64,000 nucleotides of DNA from Methylobacterium longum (GTDB lineage: Bacteria; Pseudomonadota; Alphaproteobacteria; Rhizobiales; Beijerinckiaceae), in the NCBI RefSeq assembly GCF_022179385.1, contig NZ_BPQS01000001.1:62001-126000 (forward strand), read 5' to 3'. Every line of letters starts with the position of its first letter. Within the stretch, counting starts at the first letter, position 1. The translations under genes were made by a program, and so were the position numbers. Of this stretch, positions 59,052 through 64,000 are shown piece after piece. The notes below the pieces were generated by a model that had not been told where the DNA came from, searched no databases, and saw nothing but the letters and a program-made list of their open reading frames with translations.

Positions 59052-59948
59052 ATGATCGTCCGCACCCGGCCCAACCTGCTGACCCTGCTGTTCACCCTGC
59101 GCGGCTCGATCCTGCCGCGGGTGGCGCCCAAGCTCGCCGGGATCGTGGCGGTCTCCTGCGCGGTGGTCTGGGCGGAGGCACGCTGGCCCGAGGCCTTCCC
59201 GGTGACGGCCGGCGTCACGCCCTTCACGGTGGTCGGCCTCGCCCTGTCGATCTTCCTGAGCTTCCGCAACAACGCCTGCTACGAGCGCTGGTGGGAGGCC
59301 CGGAAGGCCTGGGGCAGCCTGATCGGAGAAGTCCGCAATCTCGCCCGCGCCCTGCCGGCCTTGCTGACGGGGCCGGAGGCCGCCCCGCAGCTCCGGCGGC
59401 TCTCGGCATTCGCGCACGGGCTCCATGCCCGCCTGCGCGGCCTCGACGAGGCTGCAGCGGTGGACCGGAAGGCACCCGGATCGGACCGGACAGGCCCCAA
59501 CCCGACCGACTCGATCCTGGCCGCGATGACCCGGGATCTCGCCGCGCTGGTGCGGGCGGGACGTCTCACCGACATCCAGTTCGGCATCCTGGAAGCCCGC
59601 ATCGAGGCCCTGTCGGGGGTCCACACCGCCTGCGAGCGCATCGCGAACACGCCGCTGCCGTTCGCCTACACGCTGCTCGTCTACCGCACCGCCTGGCTCT
59701 ACTGCCTGCTTCTGCCGGTAGGGCTGACGGGTTCGCTGGGCTGGGGGACGCCGGTCGTGGTGGCGCTCGTCGGTTACACGTTCTTCGGTCTCGACGCCCT
59801 CGGGGACGAACTGGAAGAGCCCTTCGGCACCGAGCCGAACGACCTGCCCCTCGACGCCATGGTCCGCACCATCGACCGGATCGTGCATCACGCGCTGGGC
59901 GAGCCGATGCCGGAGGCGCTGGCGCCGGACGGCTACTGGCTGCGGTAG
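59052..59948 (+). CDS. Bestrophin-family anion channel-like protein (UPF0187)
   Basis: A 298-aa membrane protein of the bacterial bestrophin family. The diagnostic stretch is VVGLALSIFLSFRNNACYERW (helix 2 and neck) followed by WEARKAWGSLIGEVRN. C-terminal parts are PLPFAYTLLVYRTAWLYCLLLPVGL and LDALGDELEEPFGTEPNDLPLDAM, the conserved acidic cluster of the family. Length is normal. Bacterial members form pentameric channels, often cation-selective. It is monocistronic. Confidence 0.9.
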   Translation: MIVRTRPNLLTLLFTLRGSILPRVAPKLAGIVAVSCAVVWAEARWPEAFPVTAGVTPFTVVGLALSIFLSFRNNACYERWWEARKAWGSLIGEVRNLARALPALLTGPEAAPQLRRLSAFAHGLHARLRGLDEAAAVDRKAPGSDRTGPNPTDSILAAMTRDLAALVRAGRLTDIQFGILEARIEALSGVHTACERIANTPLPFAYTLLVYRTAWLYCLLLPVGLTGSLGWGTPVVVALVGYTFFGLDALGDELEEPFGTEPNDLPLDAMVRTIDRIVHHALGEPMPEALAPDGYWLR

Positions 59949-60157
59949 GGGCCGACCGCCCCTTCCGGGAATGGGCGCTGCGGCGCGCAGGTCACCGCTG
60001 CCATACCGGCGTCGATCGCACCGCACCCACACCGCTGTGGCGATCCGCTCTCCGACAGTCGGGCGGCGGGATCCCGCCCCCGACGGGGGCGCTCCGTTCG
60101 GCCGCAGCCGGTTGGACGGGCCGGCTGCAAGATGGCCCTTGCACCCGCACCGAAACG

Positions 60158-60179
60158 GACATAAACATATCTTTATGTC
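60158..60179. promoter_or_regulatory. Operator-like inverted repeat overlapping the regulator's start codon
   Basis: GACATAAA (60158-60165) and TTTATGTC (60172-60179) form a perfect 8-bp inverted repeat with a 6-bp spacer (CATATC), in an AT-rich island within GC-rich DNA. The ATG start at 60175 lies in the right arm. The position before an ArsR-type regulator suggests autoregulation; SahR-type control of SAM-cycle genes is the closest known parallel. Confidence 0.7.
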
Positions 60180-61230
60180 TATCGAACGCGAGCGCGTACT
60201 GGGATCGATCCCGTTCCCCGAGGCCCTGGGCGTCCTGCGCGCGGCCGCCGAGGAGACGCGCCTGCGGATCCTGGCGCTGCTGGTCGAGGGCGAGCTGTCG
60301 GTCTCCGACCTCACCGACATCCTAGGCCAGTCGCAGCCGCGGATCTCGCGCCATCTGAAGCTGCTGGTGGAGGCCGGGCTCGTCGAGCGCCATCGCGAGG
60401 GCGCCTGGGCGTTCTTCCGGCTGTCCGAGGGCCGCGCCGGCCTGGCCGACCCGCTGCTGTCCGGCCTCGACCGGACGGTGCCGCCGCTGTCGGAGGATCG
60501 CGCCCGGCTCGACGCCGTCCGGGCGCAGCGTGCCGAGACGGCTCAGACCTTCTTCGCGCGGTTGGCGCCCAAGTGGGACGAGTTGCGCTCCCTGCACGTG
60601 CCCGAGGCCACCGTGGAGGCTGCGGTCCTCGATGCGCTGGGCGCGCGCCCCATCGGCAGCCTGATCGATCTCGGGACCGGCACGGGGCGGATGCTCGGCC
60701 TGCTCGCGCCGCGCGCCGGCCGCGCCACCGGCCTGGATTCGAGCCACGCGATGCTGTCCGTCGCCCGGGCCAACCTGGAGCGGCAGGGCCTGTCGCGGGT
60801 CGACCTGCGGCAGGGCGATATTCACGCCCCGCCCTTCGCCCGGGGGAGCTTCGACCTCGTGGTGGTGCATCAGGTGCTGCATTATCTGGACGATCCCGCG
60901 CGGGCGCTGCGCGGCGCCGCGCGTCTGGTGGCGCCGAATGGCCGCCTCCTGGTGGTGGACTTCGCGCCGCACGAGTTGGAGTTCCTGCGCACGGGACAAG
61001 CCCACCGCCGGCTCGGCTTCTCCGCCGATCAGGTCTCCGGCTGGCTCGCCGAGGCCGGACTGGCCACGGTCACGACCCGGGATCTGACGCCGCGCGAATC
61101 GGGCCAGCTCACCGTGACGCTGTGGCTGGCCCAGGATGACCTCGCACAGGATGAACGTGCCCGAAACGGGCTGGCTCAGGACGCGTTGGCCGGCATCGAC
61201 GCAGAACAGCCTCGGCGCGCCGTCGCCTGA
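60175..61230 (+). CDS. ArsR-family regulator fused to a SAM-dependent methyltransferase domain (SahR-like)
   Basis: A 351-aa fusion protein. Residues 15-95 form an ArsR winged helix (ETRLRILALL, DILGQSQPRISRHLKLLVEAGLV) without the Cys metal-site of ArsR/SmtB. Residues 125-320 are a class I methyltransferase with SLIDLGTGTGRMLGLLA (motif I) and VVVHQVLHYLDD. The C-terminus has short LAQD repeats. The fusion, placed just before metF and metH, points to sensing of S-adenosylmethionine or S-adenosylhomocysteine and control of methionine regeneration. The operator overlaps its start, so the transcript leader must be very short or initiated upstream of the repeat. Confidence 0.88.
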   Translation: MSIERERVLGSIPFPEALGVLRAAAEETRLRILALLVEGELSVSDLTDILGQSQPRISRHLKLLVEAGLVERHREGAWAFFRLSEGRAGLADPLLSGLDRTVPPLSEDRARLDAVRAQRAETAQTFFARLAPKWDELRSLHVPEATVEAAVLDALGARPIGSLIDLGTGTGRMLGLLAPRAGRATGLDSSHAMLSVARANLERQGLSRVDLRQGDIHAPPFARGSFDLVVVHQVLHYLDDPARALRGAARLVAPNGRLLVVDFAPHELEFLRTGQAHRRLGFSADQVSGWLAEAGLATVTTRDLTPRESGQLTVTLWLAQDDLAQDERARNGLAQDALAGIDAEQPRRAVA

Positions 61231-61287
61231 GCCACACAATTTCCGCAGACTTCGTCTGAACCGACCGACATAGAGGACGAGACCCCG

Positions 61288-62208
61288 ATGCGCCGCTCCA
61301 CCCACCGCGCCAGCCGCGACGGCTACCACCCGATCCGCGTCTCGATCGAGTTCTTCCCGCCGAAGACCGACGAGATGGAGAAGATCCTCTGGAACTCCAT
61401 CGAGCGCCTGGCGCCGCTGCAGCCGAGCTTCGTCTCGGTGACCTACGGGGCCGGCGGTTCGACCCGGGAGCGCACCCACAACACGGTGGCCCGGATGGTC
61501 CGCGAGACCGGCCTCAAGCCGGCCGCCCACCTCACCTGCGTGGACGCCTCCCGCGAGGAGATCGACGCGGTGGTCCAGTCCTACTGGGACGCGGGCGTGC
61601 GCCACATCGTGGCGCTCCGCGGCGACCCGGCCGAGGGCGTGGGCCATGCCTACCGGCCGCACCCGGAGGGCTACGCCTCGACCGCCGAGCTGGTCGAGGG
61701 GATCAAGCGGATCGGCGCGTTCAAGGTCTCGGTCTCCGCCTATCCCGAGAAGCATCCCGAGGCGTCCTCGCTCGACGCCGACATCGACGCCCTGAAGGCC
61801 AAGGTCGATGCCGGCGCCGACCAGGCGATCACGCAGTTCTTCTTCGAGAACGAGATCTACCTGCGCTACCTGGAGAAGGTCCGCGCCGCCGGGATCACCA
61901 TTCCGATCATCCCGGGCATCCTGCCGGTGCAGAACTTCAAGCAGGCGGCGAACTTCGCCCGCCGCACCGGGGCCTCGGTACCCTACTGGCTGGCCGCCCG
62001 GTTCGAGGGGCTGGAGGACGACGTCGAGACCCGCCGCCTCGTCGCCGGCGCGGTGGCGGCCGAGCAGGTGCTCGACCTCGTGGACGAGGGCGTCAACGAC
62101 TTCCACTTCTACTCGATGAACCGCTCGGATCTGGTCTACGCGATCTGCCACCTGCTCGGCCTGCGCGCCCAGGCGCCGAAGCTGGCGGCCGCCAAGGCGG
62201 CGGCTTAG
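61288..62208 (+). CDS. metF: Methylenetetrahydrofolate reductase
   Basis: A 306-aa flavoprotein TIM barrel that reduces 5,10-methylene-THF to 5-methyl-THF for MetH. The catalytic Glu is in VSIEFFPPKTDEME, then SVTYGAGGSTRERT, HLTCVDASREE, VALRGDPAEG and ITQFFFENEIY. GAGGACGAG precedes the ATG. It begins 57 bp after the regulator, probably in the same transcript. Confidence 0.95.
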   Translation: MRRSTHRASRDGYHPIRVSIEFFPPKTDEMEKILWNSIERLAPLQPSFVSVTYGAGGSTRERTHNTVARMVRETGLKPAAHLTCVDASREEIDAVVQSYWDAGVRHIVALRGDPAEGVGHAYRPHPEGYASTAELVEGIKRIGAFKVSVSAYPEKHPEASSLDADIDALKAKVDAGADQAITQFFFENEIYLRYLEKVRAAGITIPIIPGILPVQNFKQAANFARRTGASVPYWLAARFEGLEDDVETRRLVAGAVAAEQVLDLVDEGVNDFHFYSMNRSDLVYAICHLLGLRAQAPKLAAAKAAA

Positions 62209-62260
62209 ATTTCAGTTGCGCCCGGTTCGGCCACGAGGCCAGTCCGACGCGGCGCACGGG

Positions 62261-62286
62261 ATTGCTTCGCTGCGTTCGCAACGACG
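62261..62286. repeat. Short REP-like element
   Basis: ATTGCTTCGCTGCGTTCGCA followed by ACGACG matches the pattern of a short, highly repeated intergenic element I recall from alphaproteobacterial genomes. It lies in the metF-metH gap. Copy number cannot be judged from this window. Confidence 0.4.
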
Positions 62287-62340
62287 GTGTGCCCGAGCCG
62301 ACGGCCTGGGCACGCACGAGAGACCGACGACCCCACCCTC

Positions 62341-62427
62341 CACTTCATCCTGAGGTGCCGCGCGAGCGGCCTCGAAGGAGGGCTCCTTCGAGGCCTCCGC
62401 TTCGCTCCGGCACCTCAGGATGAGGTG
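62341..62427. repeat. Nested palindromic (REP/BIME-like) element before metH
   Basis: Outer arms CACTTCATCCTGAGGTGCCG (62341-62360) and CGGCACCTCAGGATGAGGTG (62408-62427) are complementary at 19 of 20 positions. Inside lies a perfect 13-bp hairpin, GGCCTCGAAGGAG (62368-62380) with CTCCTTCGAGGCC (62383-62395). The element ends 17 bp before the metH ATG. No transposase or terminal duplication is seen, so it looks like a repeated intergenic palindrome rather than an insertion sequence. Confidence 0.85.
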
Positions 62428-62444
62428 ATCTGACAGGACGCACG

Positions 62445-64000
62445 ATGACCGATTTTGCCCCCGTCGACGGCCCCGAGATCGCGAAGGCCCTGCGCCAGCG
62501 CGCGGCGGAGAAGATCCTCGTCCTCGACGGGGCGATGGGCACCGTGATCCAGCGGCTCAAGTACTCGGAGGAGGACTTCCGCGGCGACCGCTTCAGGGAC
62601 CACGGGCACGATCAGAAGGGCAACAACGACCTCCTGATCCTGACCCAGCCCGACGCGATCCGGCAGATCCACCTCGACTACTTCCTGGCCGGCGCAGACG
62701 TCTGCGAGACCAACACCTTCTCGGGCACCACCATCGCCCAGGCCGATTACGGCATGGAGTCGATCATCCACGAATTGAACGCCACCGGCGCGCGGCTCGC
62801 CCGGGAGGCGGCCAAGCGCGCCGAGGAGACGGACGGCCGCCGCCGCTTCGTGGCCGGCGCCATCGGCCCGACCAACCGCACCCTGTCGATCTCGCCGGAC
62901 GTGAACAATCCGGGCTTCCGCGCCGTCACCTTCGACCAGGTCAAAGAGGCCTATGTCGAGCAGGTCCGCGGCCTGATCGACGGCGGCGCCGAGCTGATCC
63001 TGATCGAGACCATCTTCGACACGCTCAACGCCAAGGCGGCGGTGGCCGCGGCCTGGCAGGTCTTCGACGAGACCGGCATCCGCCTGCCGATCCAGATCTC
63101 CGGCACGATCACGGATCTCTCGGGCCGCACCCTGTCGGGCCAGACCCCGGCGGCCTTCTGGCACTCCCTGCGCCATTCCGATCCGCTGACCTTCGGCCTC
63201 AACTGCGCGCTCGGCGCCCGCGAGATGCGCGGCCACATCGCCGAGCTGTCGCGGATCTGCGACACCCTGGTCTGTGCCTACCCGAATGCCGGCCTGCCCA
63301 ACGAGTTCGGCCTCTACGACGAGAGCCCGGAGGCGATGGGCAAGCTGGTCGGCGAGTTCGCCGAATCCGGCCTCGTCAACATGGTCGGCGGCTGCTGCGG
63401 CACGACGCCCGACCACATCCGCGCCATCGCGGCGGCGGTCGCCGGCAAAGCGCCGCGGCCGATCCCCGAGATCCCGCGCCTGATGCGGCTCTCCGGCCTG
63501 GAGCCCTTCGTGCTGACGAAGGAGATCCCCTTCGTGAACGTCGGCGAGCGCACGAACGTCACGGGCTCGGCCAAGTTCCGCAAGCTCATCACCAATGGCG
63601 ACTACGCGGCGGCGCTGGACGTCGCCCGCGATCAGGTCGCGGCCGGTGCCCAGGTGATCGACGTCAACATGGACGAGGGCCTGCTCGACTCCCAGAAGGC
63701 GATGGTCGAGTTCCTCAACCTCGTCGCCGCCGAACCCGACATCGCCCGGGTGCCCGTGATGGTCGATTCCTCGAAGTTCGAGGTGATCGAGGCGGGCCTC
63801 AAGTGCATCCAGGGCAAGCCGATCGTGAACTCGATCTCCATGAAGGAGGGCGAGGAGAAGTTCATCGAGGCCGCCAAGATCTGCCGCTCCTACGGGGCCG
63901 CCGTGGTGGTGATGGCCTTCGACGAGCAGGGTCAGGCGGATTCCTACGAGCGCAAGGTCGAGATCTGCACCAAAGCCTATCGGATCCTGACCGAGCAGGT
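62445..64000 (+). CDS. metH: Cobalamin-dependent methionine synthase (3' part outside the window)
   Basis: 518 codons are visible and the frame is open at the right edge. The homocysteine domain starts at [15 protein letters not shown], and zinc ligands are Cys in FGLNCALGA and the CC pair of [10 protein letters not shown]. The methyl-THF (pterin) domain begins near residue 350 with [19 protein letters not shown] and contains [15 protein letters not shown] and [14 protein letters not shown] motifs. The B12 and activation domains lie outside. ATG 62445 has AGGACG upstream. It needs the cobalamin whose lower ligand BluB makes. Confidence 0.96.
   Translation, partial: MTDFAPVDGPEIAKALRQRAAEKILVLDGAMGTVIQRLKYSEEDFRGDRFRDHGHDQKGNNDLLILTQPDAIRQIHLDYFLAGADVCETNTFSGTTIAQADYGMESIIHELNATGARLAREAAKRAEETDGRRRFVAGAIGPTNRTLSISPDVNNPGFRAVTFDQVKEAYVEQVRGLIDGGAELILIETIFDTLNAKAAVAAAWQVFDETGIRLPIQISGTITDLSGRTLSGQTPAAFWHSLRHSDPLTFGLNCALGAREMRGHIAELSRICDTLVCAYPNAGLPNEFGLYDESPEAMGKLVGEFAESGLVNMVGGCCGTTPDHIRAIAAAVAGKAPRPIPEIPRLMRLSGLEPFVLTKEIPFVNVGERTNVTGSAKFRKLITNGDYAAALDVARDQVAAGAQVIDVNMDEGLLDSQKAMVEFLNLVAAEPDIARVPVMVDSSKFEVIEAGLKCIQGKPIVNSISMKEGEEKFIEAAKICRSYGAAVVVMAFDEQGQADSYERKVEICTKAYRILTEQ

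Overview
This is 64 kb of very GC-rich chromosomal DNA that reads as an alphaproteobacterium of the order Hyphomicrobiales, most likely Methylobacterium. The basis is the GC content, the near-continuous coding, the frequent GTG/TTG starts and overlapping stop-start codons, and the gene content: DUF2794, DUF1674, a GCG_CRPN-type small secreted protein, UvsE, BluB, and SahR-like regulation of metF-metH. The genus is inferred from recalled resemblance, not from a search. I see no rRNA, tRNA, insertion sequence, prophage or CRISPR. The window looks like stable core chromosome, with genes cut at both edges.

Layout. 1-3.6 kb: an ABC exporter pair (permease cut at the left edge, ATPase) divergent from a TesA-like arylesterase and thpR. 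4-7.4 kb: a tightly overlapping operon of an ArnT-type glycosyltransferase, an ArnC-type polyprenyl-phosphate sugar transferase, a 3-TM LAB_N protein and a PNPOx-fold flavoprotein. 7.6-13 kb: a chemoreceptor, RarD, and a hybrid histidine kinase coupled to a small protein. 13-17 kb: a small secreted protein, P1 peptidase, beta-hydroxyacid dehydrogenase, S49 peptidase and an extremely His/Arg-rich secreted protein. 17-24 kb: gyrA, rsmB, a DUF1674 protein, kdgT, a cupin and an L,D-transpeptidase. 24-27.4 kb: bluB with an upstream rod-shaped RNA plus intrinsic terminator, DUF2794, a DapA-family enzyme and a Bax-inhibitor-1 protein with its terminator. 28-33 kb: topA and an MsrP/sulfite-oxidase-like lipoprotein with its cytochrome b partner. 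33-38 kb: pyrB, hisE, coaA, coaD and two cyclophilins flanking a small secreted protein. 37.8-43.8 kb: mobA, mrp, a PNPOx-fold stress protein, pncB and a MmgE/PrpD protein. 43.9-51 kb: an AI-2E-family transporter with an extra cytosolic domain, hisN, a secreted muramidase-like protein and the YcjX/YcjF pair. 51-56.4 kb: a small hydrolase, UvsE, YihY, MsrB, a divergent CYTH-like protein and a second L,D-transpeptidase. 56.6-64 kb: DctA, a ROK kinase, a bestrophin, and an ArsR-methyltransferase regulator followed by metF and metH (cut at the right edge).

Functional themes are envelope modification (lipid glycosylation, L,D-crosslinking, cyclophilins, MsrP-like repair), cofactor and one-carbon metabolism (CoA, NAD, molybdenum cofactor, cobalamin lower ligand, MetF/MetH), DNA topology and repair (GyrA, TopA, UvsE) and regulation. 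The most distinctive features not explained by simple protein homology are the rod-like RNA before bluB, the operator that overlaps the ArsR-methyltransferase start codon, the nested palindrome in front of metH, the divergent CYTH protein and the three-gene glycosylation operon with a PQ-loop-like small membrane protein.
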